From the NCBI RefSeq assembly GCF_039536245.1, contig NZ_BAAAYN010000001.1:31008-95007 (forward strand): a stretch of 64,000 nucleotides of DNA, given 5' to 3'. Positions 40,269 through 49,475 of this stretch are shown one piece after another. The DNA comes from Cryptosporangium minutisporangium. GTDB lineage: Bacteria > Actinomycetota > Actinomycetes > Mycobacteriales > Cryptosporangiaceae. The position numbers and the translations under genes are program-made. Under the pieces are notes generated by a model that saw nothing but the letters and a program-made list of their open reading frames with translations, made no database searches and was not told the DNA's origin. Each line of letters begins with the position of its first letter. Position 1 is the stretch's first letter.

Positions 40269-41231
40269 ATGCCCCTGCCCGCTGTCTTGGCGACGCCCTT
40301 CACCGTTCCGGTGGTGGCCGCACCCCTGTTCCTCGCCTCCGGCCCCGACCTGGTCATCGCCCAATGCCAGGCCGGTGTCGTCGGGTCCTTCCCGGCCTTG
40401 AACGCCCGGCCCGCCGCCCTGCTCTCGGAGTGGCTCGACCGGATCACCGAGGAGAACGTCGCCTTCCAAGCGGCACATCCCGAGGCCATCGTCGCCCCGT
40501 TCGCGGTCAACCAGATCGTGCACCGATCCAACGATCGGCTCGAGCAGGACATGGCCGTGCTCGTCGAGCACCAGGTCCCGATCGTGATCACCTCGCTGGG
40601 AGCGCGCAAAGAGATCAACGACGCGGTCCACTCCTACGGTGGGATCGTCCTGCACGACGTGATCAACAACGACTTCGCGCGCAAGGCCATCGAGAAGGGC
40701 GCGGACGGCCTCATCGCTGTCGCTGCCGGCGCCGGTGGCCACGCCGGAACCCAGTCGCCGTTCGCCCTTGTGCAGGAGATCCGCGAGTGGTTCGACGGCC
40801 CGCTACTGCTCTCCGGAGCGATCGCACACGGCCGGTCGATTCTGGCCGCCCAGGCCGCAGGCGCAGACCTCGCCTACGTCGGGTCCGCCTTCCTGGCGAC
40901 CACCGAAGCCAACACGGTTCCCGGCTACAAGCAGATGATCGTCGACAGCACCGCGAAGGACATCGTCTACAGCAACCTGTTCACCGGCGTCCACGGCAAC
41001 TACCTGCGGGGCAGCATCCAGGCCGCAGGCCTCGACCCCGACGACCTCCCGCTCTCCGACCCCTCGGCCATGGACTTCCGGTCCGGCGGGCGCATGGACG
41101 CCAAAGCCTGGCGAGACATCTGGGGCGCCGGTCAGGGAGTCGGCACGATCACCGAGTCCACGTCGGTCCAGGCGCTGATCACACGGCTCAAAGCGCAGTA
41201 CGACGCCGCGCGACTGGCGCTCACCGCCTGA
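40269..41231 (+). CDS. Nitronate monooxygenase (2-nitropropane dioxygenase-like)
   Basis: This 320-residue FMN-dependent TIM-barrel protein opens with V-P-V-V-A-A-P-L-F-L-A-S-G and carries A-A-G-A-G-G-H-A-G (about 156-164, phosphate-binding loop with the catalytic His). L-L-S-G-A-I-A-H-G-R follows, then G-A-D-L-A-Y-V-G-S-A-F. Family enzymes oxidise nitronates to carbonyls plus nitrite. ATG 40269 has GGAGGAACC directly upstream. The TetR gene 24 bp downstream is the probable regulator of this three- or four-gene unit. Confidence 0.9.
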   Translation: MPLPAVLATPFTVPVVAAPLFLASGPDLVIAQCQAGVVGSFPALNARPAALLSEWLDRITEENVAFQAAHPEAIVAPFAVNQIVHRSNDRLEQDMAVLVEHQVPIVITSLGARKEINDAVHSYGGIVLHDVINNDFARKAIEKGADGLIAVAAGAGGHAGTQSPFALVQEIREWFDGPLLLSGAIAHGRSILAAQAAGADLAYVGSAFLATTEANTVPGYKQMIVDSTAKDIVYSNLFTGVHGNYLRGSIQAAGLDPDDLPLSDPSAMDFRSGGRMDAKAWRDIWGAGQGVGTITESTSVQALITRLKAQYDAARLALTA

Positions 41232-41254
41232 CCTCCGCCATGAGAAGCTGACGC

Positions 41255-41839
41255 GTGAGCCCACGCAAGAGCGATAGCCGCGCACGCATGGTAGCGACCA
41301 CCGCAGCGATGTTGAGCGAGTACGGGGCCACCGCCACCAGCATCGACCGCGTACTCGCCGGCAGCGGCGCTCCGCGCGGATCGGTCTACCACCACTTCCC
41401 CGGCGGGCGTACCCAGCTCATCGACGAGGCGGTGGCGTTGGCCGGTGATTTCATCACCGGTCTGATCGAGACCACCATCAAGGACGACGAGGACGCGCTC
41501 CAGGCGATCGACGCCTTCTTCGCCCTCTGGCGGTCCCGGCTCGTGGACAGCAACTTCCGTGCCGGCTGTCCGATCGTCGCGGTCGCCGTGGAAACCAACG
41601 ACGACGCCCCGCAACTGAAACAAGCCGCCGCGGCGGTGTTCACCCGCTGGCGCGAGGCACTGGCCGCCGCGTTCGCCCGGCAAGGCCTGCCCGAACACCG
41701 CAGCACCCGGCTGGCCACCTTCGTCATCGCCGCCGTCGAGGGCGCCGTCATCATGTGCCGCGCCGAGCAGTCGATCGCCCCGCTCGAAGCGGCCGCCGAC
41801 GAGATCCATGACCTGCTGATGGCCGCGTTCCGCCGATGA
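41255..41839 (+). CDS. TetR-family regulator (LmrA/YxaF-like)
   Basis: This 194-residue protein has an HTH from about 8 to 53 (M-L-S-E-Y-G-A-T-A-T-S-I-D-R-V-L-A-G-S-G-A-P-R-G-S-V-Y-H-H-F-P-G-G) and the LmrA-type C-terminal domain with A-G-C-P-I-V-A-V-A-V-E. GTG 41255 is the start. Its stop overlaps the next gene as ATGA. It follows the nitronate monooxygenase gene, whose expression it may control. Confidence 0.88.
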   Translation: MSPRKSDSRARMVATTAAMLSEYGATATSIDRVLAGSGAPRGSVYHHFPGGRTQLIDEAVALAGDFITGLIETTIKDDEDALQAIDAFFALWRSRLVDSNFRAGCPIVAVAVETNDDAPQLKQAAAAVFTRWREALAAAFARQGLPEHRSTRLATFVIAAVEGAVIMCRAEQSIAPLEAAADEIHDLLMAAFRR

Positions 41840-42288
41840 TCACCGACCCCACCCTCCTCCGCATCGGCCAGGCGGTGCAGCTCAGCCACCAGGGCCAGCG
41901 GCAGGTCGCGCATCGCCTCTTCGCAGAGATCTGGGACGAGATCGGCGGCGAGCAGGGAGACCCCCTGCACCGGTCCACGCTCGCGCACGCGATGGCCGAT
42001 GTGCAGGATGACGTGCACGAAGAGCTGGTCTGGGACCTACGCGCACTGACCGCCGCTGCCCTGATCACCGACGCGCGCATGGGGCAGGCCGGGCTGTCGC
42101 TTCCGGTGGCCGGCTTGTACTCGTCGTTGCACCTGAACCTGAGCGAGTGTTACCGGAAGCTCGGCGATCTCGACCGTGCCCGTGAGCACCTCGAGCAGGC
42201 GCGGGCCACGCTCGGCGCGCTCGGCGACGACGACTACGGACGTCTGATCAGGGATGGGCTGGAGCGAGTGGCCGAGCAACTGCGCTGA
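41836..42288 (+). CDS. TPR-like helical hypothetical protein
   Basis: This 150-residue protein is all-helical. Its C-terminal half contains a TPR-like pair (L-H-L-N-L-S-E-C-Y-R-K-L-G-D-L-D-R-A-R-E-H-L-E-Q-A-R-A-T-L). It starts at ATG 41836 inside the TetR stop, so translation is coupled. A scaffold or binding role is inferred; nothing enzymatic is visible. Confidence 0.72.
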   Translation: MITDPTLLRIGQAVQLSHQGQRQVAHRLFAEIWDEIGGEQGDPLHRSTLAHAMADVQDDVHEELVWDLRALTAAALITDARMGQAGLSLPVAGLYSSLHLNLSECYRKLGDLDRAREHLEQARATLGALGDDDYGRLIRDGLERVAEQLR

Positions 42289-42350
42289 CGCGTCGGCAGC
42301 GTGCTGACGTTCGCGATCCCGCAGGAGAGCGTCCGCACGGGGTCGGCCGG

Positions 42351-42608
42351 TCACGGCAGCCGGTCGTCCGCCTCGCGGTAGCCGTGAGCCGACAGCACGG
42401 CCAGCAGCCGTTCCTCCCACGCTCGCTGATCCGGCTCACTCCAGCGATGCCACTGGGAGCACTGCCAATCGGCCGGCCGCTCGGGCAGGACGCAGCCGCC
42501 GAGCGCCACCTGACCCTCCGCAGCAGCCGCCATCGCCTCGGGGCCGGGGAGACCGAAGAGCAGCGGCACACCCGCCGCGCCGCACTCGGGACACTCAGAG
42601 ATCACCAT
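42351..42608 (-). CDS. Small zinc-ribbon-like hypothetical protein
   Basis: This 85-residue protein from ATG 42608 begins with C-P-E-C-G-A-A-G-V-P-L-L-F-G-L-P-G-P-E. It later has G-G-C-V-L-P and W-Q-C-S-Q-W-H-R-W. The four cysteines (two paired) plus His suggest a structural zinc site. Similar small proteins are widespread in actinobacteria without known function. The frame extends to 42665, but codons before the ATG look non-coding. Confidence 0.65.
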   Translation of the reverse strand: MVISECPECGAAGVPLLFGLPGPEAMAAAAEGQVALGGCVLPERPADWQCSQWHRWSEPDQRAWEERLLAVLSAHGYREADDRLP

Positions 42609-42666
42609 TCGTACGGTATCCGCATCCGTGGACGGCCAACGGGCCACGGCCAGAAACTGCGGCAAG

Positions 42667-43872
42667 TCACCGCCGTCGGGTCGTGGGCTGGGCGGCGGAA
42701 CGCCCGACGAGGACGAGAGGAATCGTCGCTGCCGCCAGGCCGGCGCCGATCCAGGCGACGGTCGTGATCGGCGCGTCGGCCCTGAGCGCGAGGCCGGCCA
42801 GCAGGGGCACGAGGCTGATACCGAGTTGGAAGGCGGACACCGTGGTTGCCCCGGCGAGGGTGGGTGCGTCGGAGGCGATGCTGAAGACTCGGCCGTAGAG
42901 GGCGGGGTTGAGCACGAAGCCGGCGACGCCGAGAAGCAGCACGAGCGGGACGACGGCGAGAGCGTGCTCGGCCAACGCGGCGATCAGCGCGGAGCAGACG
43001 ACGATCCCGATCAAACCGGCGGCCATCGCGTGGTGGGGCCGCCGGTCGGCGATACGTCCCCCGATCGCCAGACCGAGGTACGCGCCGACGCCGAACAGCA
43101 TGAGGACGGCCGCGATCCACTCGTCCGGGATCCCGGTGACACGGTCGAGAAGTTCGGCGAGGTAGTTGAACGTGACCATGTACGCCGCCGTACTCAGCAG
43201 CGTCACCGAGTAGACGAGCCACAGGGGTGGCTGCCGCATCGTCCGGAGTTCTCGTTCGATGCTGAGGTCCGGCGCAGCGTCCGTCCGTGGCATCGCGGCA
43301 GTGACGGCGGCGGCAGCCGCCAGCGTGAGGGCGACCACGGCCCAGAAACCCCCTTCCCAGCTCGTGCGGTACCCGATCAGAGTCCCGGCGGGACCGCCCA
43401 GGATCATGGCGAGGCTGAGACCACTGACCACGACGCCCGACGCGCGGGCCGCCCGGTCGGGCGGGACCAGGCTGACCGCGGTCACGGCTGCGACGGCGAA
43501 GAACCCCGCGTAGGCGAGTCCGGCGACGAAGCGGGTGATCAACAGGGCGGGGTAGCTGCCGACGATCAACCCGCCGGCGATGCAGGCGGCGAAGACGAGT
43601 TGGGTCAGCACGAGCGCGGTCCGACGTGGCCACCGCAGGCTGACGACCGCGAACGGCGGACCACCGACGACGACCCCGATCGCGAACGCCGTGATCAGCC
43701 CGCCCGCAGTGGCCAGCGTGACCTCGAGATCGGCGGCGACCGCGGGAAGCACCCCGGCAAGGAGGAACTCCGCGCTGCCCATGGCGAACAGGCTGAACGC
43801 CAGCAGATAGACCCCGAGCGGCAGAAGACGCCCGGCCGAGCGAGCGGGCCGGGTCGCGGTGTCGACGTTCAC
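42667..43872 (-). CDS. Major facilitator superfamily transporter (AraJ/Cmx-like efflux)
   Basis: From GTG 43872 the protein has 401 residues and twelve predicted helices. MFS motifs include the N-terminal A-M-G-S-A-E-F-L-L-A-G-V-L-P and W-P-R-R-T-A between helices 2 and 3. G-L-S-L-A-M-I-L-G-G-P-A-G-T in helix 5 is the antiporter motif C of 12-helix drug exporters. It is divergent from an XRE-cupin regulator across a palindrome, a common arrangement for drug or amino-acid exporters. The substrate is unknown. Confidence 0.87.
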   Translation of the reverse strand: MNVDTATRPARSAGRLLPLGVYLLAFSLFAMGSAEFLLAGVLPAVAADLEVTLATAGGLITAFAIGVVVGGPPFAVVSLRWPRRTALVLTQLVFAACIAGGLIVGSYPALLITRFVAGLAYAGFFAVAAVTAVSLVPPDRAARASGVVVSGLSLAMILGGPAGTLIGYRTSWEGGFWAVVALTLAAAAAVTAAMPRTDAAPDLSIERELRTMRQPPLWLVYSVTLLSTAAYMVTFNYLAELLDRVTGIPDEWIAAVLMLFGVGAYLGLAIGGRIADRRPHHAMAAGLIGIVVCSALIAALAEHALAVVPLVLLLGVAGFVLNPALYGRVFSIASDAPTLAGATTVSAFQLGISLVPLLAGLALRADAPITTVAWIGAGLAAATIPLVLVGRSAAQPTTRRR

Positions 43873-43990
43873 CGGGCGACCCCCCGCCGCCTCGGCCCGG
43901 CCTGCGCGCCAGCCAGAACGATTCCTACAGTGCGATGGTTCTCCACCACTGTCACCTCCGGGAACGACCGTGACGCAGCACATCGCTCAA

Positions 43991-44008
43991 CGGCAACGAG
44001 CGTTGCCG
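43991..44008. promoter_or_regulatory. Operator palindrome of the MFS/XRE-cupin divergon
   Basis: CGGCAACG (43991-43998), AG, CGTTGCCG (44001-44008) form a perfect 8-bp palindrome. It lies between the divergent MFS and XRE-cupin genes, 29 bp before the regulator start, in the expected place for an autoregulated site. Confidence 0.65.
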
Positions 44009-44037
44009 AAACCGGAACGAGCTGATGTGCTGGGTCG

Positions 44038-44655
44038 GTGAAGTCTCATCCCGCGATCGACGCGACCCTCGACCAGATCGGTCACCGCCTGCGTCGGGTC
44101 AGAGAGACGAGAAACCTCTCGCTCGCGGAGCTCAGCCGCACCACCGGTATCTCCAAGAGCACCCTGTCGAGGCTCGAATCGGGGCACCGGAAGCCCAGCC
44201 TGGAGCTGCTGCTGCCGATCGCCGCCGCCATGGCCGTCCCACTCGACGAGATCGTCGCGGCGCCGCGCATCGTCGACCCACGGATGCCGCAGGCACCCCG
44301 GCGAACCGGCGGCCGCGTCATCGTTCCGCTGTCGCGGACACAAGGTGAGCCCAAGGCGTACAAACTCACGATCCCCGCGAGCGAATCCGAGCCGTTCCCG
44401 CGCACCCACACCGGATACGAGTGGCTCTACGTACTCAGCGGCCGGTTGCGCCTCATTCTCGGCGACTACGACCTGCTCCTCGGTCCCGGGGAGGTCGCCG
44501 AGTTCGACACCCAGCAGCCCCACTGGTTCGGATCGACCGGACGGGGCAGCGTCGAGGTTCTCAGTCTCTTCGGCGGGCAGGGCGAACGTGCCCACATCAG
44601 GGCGAGGCCGAGTCGCGCTGCCGCTCGGAAAGGTCCTACCGGACCGATGGCGTAG
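44038..44655 (+). CDS. XRE HTH plus cupin transcriptional regulator
   Basis: This 205-residue protein has a Cro/C1 HTH (residues 14-68, with S-L-A-E-L-S-R-T-T-G-I-S-K-S-T-L-S-R-L-E-S-G). A C-terminal cupin follows (about 110-180: Y-E-W-L-Y-V-L-S-G-R-L-R-L-I-L-G, then P-G-E-V-A-E-F-D, then H-W-F-G). Such sensors bind small ligands in the barrel. GTG 44038 is the start. Its last 20 bp overlap the 3' end of the convergent DUF1648 gene. Confidence 0.88.
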   Translation: MKSHPAIDATLDQIGHRLRRVRETRNLSLAELSRTTGISKSTLSRLESGHRKPSLELLLPIAAAMAVPLDEIVAAPRIVDPRMPQAPRRTGGRVIVPLSRTQGEPKAYKLTIPASESEPFPRTHTGYEWLYVLSGRLRLILGDYDLLLGPGEVAEFDTQQPHWFGSTGRGSVEVLSLFGGQGERAHIRARPSRAAARKGPTGPMA

Positions 44656-45607
44656 GGGACGGGCCGCGGCCCGCTCGGAGCGTCTCCAGAAGCGCCGCCG
44701 GCTCGTGTGGATCGTCGAGCGTCACCGCGAACCGCTTGCCGTTGGTCGTCGTGACGACCAGCCCTGGGCCGTGCCGCAACACGATCGCCGACCGTCCGGG
44801 CATCCAGCGGTAGCCCCAGCCGCCCCACTCCGCTGGATTGACGTCGACGGCGCCGACCTCGGCGACGCGGTCGAGCGGGATCCGCTTGAGGGGTATCCGC
44901 AACGCCGCCGGCACGACACGGAGCCCGCGCCAGTCAACGGTCACTCGCAGCCGGACGAACAACGCGACGACCAGTCCGAGGAGGATCAGCGGTGTGAGGC
45001 TGAGCGCGCCCGATCGCTGGCCGGTCGCCCACATGATCGCGCTGTGGACGACCCCGATCGCGAGCAGGCCCGCGCCGGCCCAGGCGAACAACGGTGCGGT
45101 GATCGTGCGGCTCCAGGCGCCGGTCTCCCCTGGACGCAGATCGACCCGATCCGCGGAGACCGGAGACACCGGGGCCGAGCCGGGCGGCGACAGCAGGTAC
45201 GGCACCGCGCCGTAAGCGCCGCTGGCCACCAGCGCCACGACCCAGCCGCCCAGCACCGCGTCGTCCGGTGAGCCGGCGCGGAGCGTCAAGGCGGTCGGTA
45301 CCAGCCAGAGGCCGGCCGCCATGCCCCCGATGAAGCCGACGACCGCGAAGGCTCCGCGGCGGGTCGCGTCCGACTGCGTCGTCACCGCCGCGGTCACGGC
45401 GCCGGCCACCGCGGCGCCGAGCGCCGCCGCACCGGTGCCCGCCAGGGCGGCATCGGTGGCCATCGTGCCGTCGGGCGCGGAGGTGAGATCGGGCCAGTGC
45501 GACGCCACACGCATGGGGAGCCGGTCGTGCCAGGCGAGCCAGGAGACCCCGATCGCCAGCGGCGGCACCAACAGTGAGGCGGCGGCCACTACTCGTCGAA
45601 TCCGCAT
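44636..45607 (-). CDS. DUF1648-type membrane protein
   Basis: This 323-residue protein starts with a helix (about 6-25) followed by W-H-D-R-L-P-M-R-V-A-S-H-W, the DUF1648 signature. Further helices lie near 54-75, 83-104, 116-136, 170-190 and 200-217. A C-terminal beta-rich PH-like segment (about 222-310) carries the repeated R-I-P-L pattern. Its ATG is one base after the GntR stop, forming a two-gene operon; GntR-DUF1648 pairs are common and of unknown role. Confidence 0.8.
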   Translation of the reverse strand: MRIRRVVAAASLLVPPLAIGVSWLAWHDRLPMRVASHWPDLTSAPDGTMATDAALAGTGAAALGAAVAGAVTAAVTTQSDATRRGAFAVVGFIGGMAAGLWLVPTALTLRAGSPDDAVLGGWVVALVASGAYGAVPYLLSPPGSAPVSPVSADRVDLRPGETGAWSRTITAPLFAWAGAGLLAIGVVHSAIMWATGQRSGALSLTPLILLGLVVALFVRLRVTVDWRGLRVVPAALRIPLKRIPLDRVAEVGAVDVNPAEWGGWGYRWMPGRSAIVLRHGPGLVVTTTNGKRFAVTLDDPHEPAALLETLRAGRGPSPTPSVR

Positions 45608-45608
45608 C

Positions 45609-45956
45609 TCACGCCCTCCCGATCAGCCGGACGATCTCCTCGTGCGTCATCCCGAGCCGACGCGCCTCGGCCGTCAACTGGTCAGCCAGCTCGCGGACGC
45701 GGATGAGCCCTGCGTTCGCCTCTGGACGCACCCGCGCACCCCGGCCCTGGCGCATCTCGATGACGCCGTCGTCGCGCAGCGCGGCGTAGGCGCGCAACAC
45801 CGTGTGCATGTTGACCTGCAAGGCCGTAGCGAGGTCGCGCGCGGGCGGCAACCGCTCGCCCGCCGTGAGCGACCCGTCCACCACGCCACGACGCACCTGC
45901 CGGGCGATCTGCTCGGCTAGCGGCACCGTGGACGAGTGGTCGATCCGGAACAACAT
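45609..45956 (-). CDS. GntR-family (YtrA subfamily) regulator
   Basis: This 115-residue protein has a winged helix (V-P-L-A-E-Q-I-A-R-Q-V-R, then L-P-P-A-R-D-L-A-T-A-L-Q-V-N-M-H-T-V-L-R-A-Y) and a short helical tail, as in YtrA-type regulators. ATG 45956 is used; GTG 45962 and earlier codons are alternatives. A direct repeat ACAATG (45961-45966 and 45975-45980) sits immediately upstream with a TAGTAT box between, so the mRNA may be nearly leaderless. It heads the operon with the DUF1648 gene. Confidence 0.83.
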   Translation of the reverse strand: MLFRIDHSSTVPLAEQIARQVRRGVVDGSLTAGERLPPARDLATALQVNMHTVLRAYAALRDDGVIEMRQGRGARVRPEANAGLIRVRELADQLTAEARRLGMTHEEIVRLIGRA

Positions 45957-46029
45957 GTTCACAATGATACTAGAACAATGCTCGAAGAAGTCGGTCGCGG
46001 TGCAACGGTTTCGTCGCGCTCGGAACGCA

Positions 46030-47235
46030 TCAGCGGTCATCCGGCAGCCGGCTGGAACGGGCTACGTCGCTGTACCAATGTGCGCTGGGTTTCACGGTGC
46101 GGCGGAACGTTTGTCGATCGACCGCGACGAGCCCGAACGTGTGCGCCCAGGAGCCCCACTCGTAGTTGTCCAGAAGCGACCAGTGCAGGTAGCCACGGAC
46201 GTCGACGCCGTCGGCGACCGCTCGCCCGAGGCCCGCGAGAGCCCGCTGGGTGTACTCCCGACGCTCGCCGTCGTCGGCGGTGGCGATGCCGTTCTCGGTG
46301 ACCAGAATCGGTACCGGGATCCGACCGGCGGTGTGCCGGACGGCGTACTCGAGGGCCTCCGGGTAGAACTCCCAACCGGTCTGGGTGCGGCGGGCCGCCG
46401 GGTCGGTCGGCACCGGTCCGTCCGGTCCGATCACCACCCGGGTGTAGGCCTGTACGCCGATGAAGTCGTCGGCGCGGGCGGCGTCGAGGAACTGGTTCTC
46501 CCGCGACCACGCCCATTCTTCGGTGACCGCTTCGGCTCCGGGTAGGGCCTGGAACGTCTGGTTGGCCACGGTCCAGCCGCTGGCCGTTCCGTCGAGGTCG
46601 GCGAGCTCCGCGCGGGCCGCGTGGTGTGCGGCGACGAGCGCGTCGGCGAGGCCTTGATCCGGCGGTGGCAGGGCACCGGCGACCAGGTCGGGGGCGTCGT
46701 GGCGCAGCCGGGCGGCGACCATCGCCAGCATGTTCGGCTCGTTGATCGTGCACACCCACGGCACGCCGTCGAGGATGGGGCGGACCGCGCGGACGTAGTC
46801 GGTGAACCGTTGGATGCCGTCGGGCCCGGTCCAGCCGCCGCCGTGGCGGAACCAGGCGGGCGAGGTGAAGTGGTGCAGCGTGACCACCGGGGTCAGGCCG
46901 CGCTCCAGGCAGCCTTCGATCATCCGCCGGTAGTGCGCCAGCGCCGCCCGCGAGAGGTGGCCCGGCACCGGCTCGACGCGGGCCCACTCGATGCCGAACC
47001 GGTAGGCGTTGAGGCCGAGGTCGCACACGAGGTCGAGATCCTCGCGCCAGCGGTGATAACTGTCGCAGGCGTCCCCGCTCCGGTCGGGCAGGGGCGAGCC
47101 GGGTGCGTTCTCCAACGCCCAGAGGTCGCTGGCGGTGTTGTTGCCCTCCACCTGGTGCGGCGAGGTGGCCGCGCCCCAGAGGAAGGACGGGGATACGGGT
47201 ACGGGCACGGGGCGGTCCTTCGGGAGCAGGGTCAC
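46030..47235 (-). CDS. GH1 beta-glucosidase
   Basis: This 401-residue glycoside hydrolase opens with F-L-W-G-A-A-T-S-P-H-Q-V-E-G, the sugar-binding start of GH1. The acid/base is Glu166 in T-I-N-E-P-N and the nucleophile is Glu313 in V-T-E-N-G. The C-terminal W-S-L-L-D-N-Y-E-W substrate segment is present. No signal peptide is seen, so it hydrolyses imported beta-glycosides in the cytosol. GTG 47235 overlaps the GH3 stop as GTGA. It is shorter than typical GH1 enzymes (about 450) but complete in motifs. Confidence 0.9.
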   Translation of the reverse strand: MTLLPKDRPVPVPVSPSFLWGAATSPHQVEGNNTASDLWALENAPGSPLPDRSGDACDSYHRWREDLDLVCDLGLNAYRFGIEWARVEPVPGHLSRAALAHYRRMIEGCLERGLTPVVTLHHFTSPAWFRHGGGWTGPDGIQRFTDYVRAVRPILDGVPWVCTINEPNMLAMVAARLRHDAPDLVAGALPPPDQGLADALVAAHHAARAELADLDGTASGWTVANQTFQALPGAEAVTEEWAWSRENQFLDAARADDFIGVQAYTRVVIGPDGPVPTDPAARRTQTGWEFYPEALEYAVRHTAGRIPVPILVTENGIATADDGERREYTQRALAGLGRAVADGVDVRGYLHWSLLDNYEWGSWAHTFGLVAVDRQTFRRTVKPSAHWYSDVARSSRLPDDR

Positions 47236-49439
47236 CGGTCGCGGTACGCGCCGGAGCGGATCAGGTCGGCGCGAGCACGCTCCGCCTGGTCGACCAGTTC
47301 GGCCACGACGTCCTCGGTGAGGCCGACGCCGAACGTGCGCAACGTGCGCAGCGGTATGCCGTCGACCATCCGCAGCAGCTCGGGAGCGATCGGGGCAGCC
47401 TGCCTGCGTCGAGCCAGAACCCGGCCGAGCAGCGGACCGCCGGCCGGATGGCTACGCCACTCGCCGACCGTGGAGGTGGCCGACAGCGGCGGCAGGAACC
47501 GGTCGCCGTTGGTCCGCAGATCACCGGTGAGTCGAATGTCGCGGGACGAGGCACCCACCCGGATCGGATAGCTGCCGGGGTCGACCGTCCAGCGCTGGTG
47601 CCGCACGTCCCAGACCGCGAGGTCGCGTGGGGTGAGCACCAGCGCCACGCGACGCTCCGCCCCCGGCTCGAGGGAGATCTTCGTGAACGCGCGTAGCCCG
47701 GTCGGGGTGTACAGCTGGACGACTTCCTGCCCGGCACGATCCCCGGTGTTGGTCACCGTGCAGCCGATCTCCCAGCGCTCGTCGTCGACCGGAGTGATCG
47801 TCAGGTCGGCGTAGCCGAACGTGGTGTAGGTCAGACCGTGGCCGAACGGGTAGGCGACCGGGGCGTCGACCGCGTCGAAGTGCCGGTAGCCGACGAAGAC
47901 GCTCTCGCCGTAGACCACCTGACCGTCGCGGCCCGGGAAGGTCAGATGGCTCGGGTGGTCGGCCAGGCGCAGCGGAATGGTCTCGGCCAGCCGCCCGGAC
48001 GGGGCGTGCACGCCGAGCAGCAGATCGGCGAGGGCGTCGCCGCCGGCCTGACCGGGCAGCCAGCCCTCCAGAATGGCGCGGGCGTGCTCACGCCACTCGG
48101 CTACCGAGACGACGCCGCCGTTCGCCAGCACCACCACGATCTCCGGGTTGACCTGCGCCAACTGCGTGAGCAGGCGCAGCTGATCGGCGGGCAGCGAGAT
48201 CGTGGTGCGGTCGAAGCCTTCCGATTCGGCCTCCGCGGGCAGTCCCAGTAGCAGCACGACCGCGTCGGCGCCCTCGGCAGTGGCCAGCGCCTCGGTGAGC
48301 AGCGCGGAGTCGCCGGTGCCGTCCAGGCGATAGCCCGGGGCGAAAGTGACCGCGTCGCCGAGCCGGTCGGTCAGCGCGTCCAGCAGCGACGAGACCGCGG
48401 TGGGGACCACCCGGGAGGAGCCGCCGCCCTGGTAGCGCGGGGTGCGGGCGAGCTCGCCGACGACGGCGATCCGGCGCAGCGTGACCGCGTCCAGGGGAAG
48501 GACCGCGTCGTCGTTCTTCAGCAGCACGGCGGCCTCGGTGGCGGCCTGCCGGGCCAGTTCGGCGCCGGCGGCCTGCGCCTCCTCCAGCGAAGCGGCGGCG
48601 GTTCCGCGCACGCGCTCGTGTAGCCGGTGCAGGCGGTCCCGTACCCGCTCGAGGGCGGCCGCGTCCAGGGTGCCGGCGCGGACGGCGTCGGCCACCAGGT
48701 GGTCGGTTCCGGTCGGCGGCATCTCGACGTCGCAGCCGGCGCGTACCGCTGCGACGCGGTCGACGACCGCACCCCAGTCGGAGACCACCACACCGTCGAA
48801 GCCCCACTCGCCGCGCAGGACGTCGGTGAGCAACCACGGGTGCTCGCTGGCGGGCACCCCGTTGACCCGGTTGTAGGCGCTCATCAGCGCCCACGGTCGG
48901 GCGGTGCGCACCACGTGCTCGAATCCGGCCAGGTAGACCTCGCGCAGCGCACGCTCGTCGACCTGGGCGCTGATCCGCATCCGGTCGGTCTCCTGGTTGT
49001 TGACCGCGAAGTGCTTGACGCAGGCGCCCACCCCGGCCGACTGGACGCCGTCCACCAGGGCCGCCGCGAGCACTCCAGTGAGGAGCGGATCTTCGGCGAG
49101 GTACTCGAAGTTGCGTCCGCCCAGCGGCGACCGCTTGATGTTCATGCCGGGACCGAGCAGAACGTCGACGCCGAGCGCGCGCGCCTCGCGTCCGAGCGCC
49201 TGTCCGACGCGCCTGAGCAGTGCCGGGTTCCACGTCGACCCGAGCGACACCGCCGGCGGGAAGCAGGTGGCCGGGATGCTGTCACCGATGCCGAGCGCGT
49301 CGCCGCCGGGGCGGGTGCGCCGGACGCCGTGCGGGCCGTCGGCCAGGGTCAGCGGCGGCAGGCCGGCACCGTCTCCGGTCGTGTGCCACGTGTCGCTGCC
49401 GGACGTGAGAGCGGCGAGCCGATCCGGATCATCCGTCAT
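47232..49439 (-). CDS. GH3 beta-glucosidase
   Basis: This 735-residue enzyme has the GH3 barrel (residues 1-290), with L-L-G-P-G-M-N-I-K-R-S-P-L-G-G-R-N-F-E-Y, C-V-K-H-F-A-V-N-N-Q-E and nucleophile Asp in V-V-S-D-W-G-A (about 227). The alpha/beta sandwich (to about 560) and a fibronectin-like C-terminal domain follow. No signal peptide is present. ATG 49439 faces the ABC transporter across a 28-bp palindrome. With the GH1 gene it should cleave imported beta-linked oligosaccharides. Confidence 0.92.
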   Translation of the reverse strand: MTDDPDRLAALTSGSDTWHTTGDGAGLPPLTLADGPHGVRRTRPGGDALGIGDSIPATCFPPAVSLGSTWNPALLRRVGQALGREARALGVDVLLGPGMNIKRSPLGGRNFEYLAEDPLLTGVLAAALVDGVQSAGVGACVKHFAVNNQETDRMRISAQVDERALREVYLAGFEHVVRTARPWALMSAYNRVNGVPASEHPWLLTDVLRGEWGFDGVVVSDWGAVVDRVAAVRAGCDVEMPPTGTDHLVADAVRAGTLDAAALERVRDRLHRLHERVRGTAAASLEEAQAAGAELARQAATEAAVLLKNDDAVLPLDAVTLRRIAVVGELARTPRYQGGGSSRVVPTAVSSLLDALTDRLGDAVTFAPGYRLDGTGDSALLTEALATAEGADAVVLLLGLPAEAESEGFDRTTISLPADQLRLLTQLAQVNPEIVVVLANGGVVSVAEWREHARAILEGWLPGQAGGDALADLLLGVHAPSGRLAETIPLRLADHPSHLTFPGRDGQVVYGESVFVGYRHFDAVDAPVAYPFGHGLTYTTFGYADLTITPVDDERWEIGCTVTNTGDRAGQEVVQLYTPTGLRAFTKISLEPGAERRVALVLTPRDLAVWDVRHQRWTVDPGSYPIRVGASSRDIRLTGDLRTNGDRFLPPLSATSTVGEWRSHPAGGPLLGRVLARRRQAAPIAPELLRMVDGIPLRTLRTFGVGLTEDVVAELVDQAERARADLIRSGAYRDR

Positions 49440-49475
49440 GCGGACCCCTCCTGAGCAGGCGTTTCAATGAGGCGA

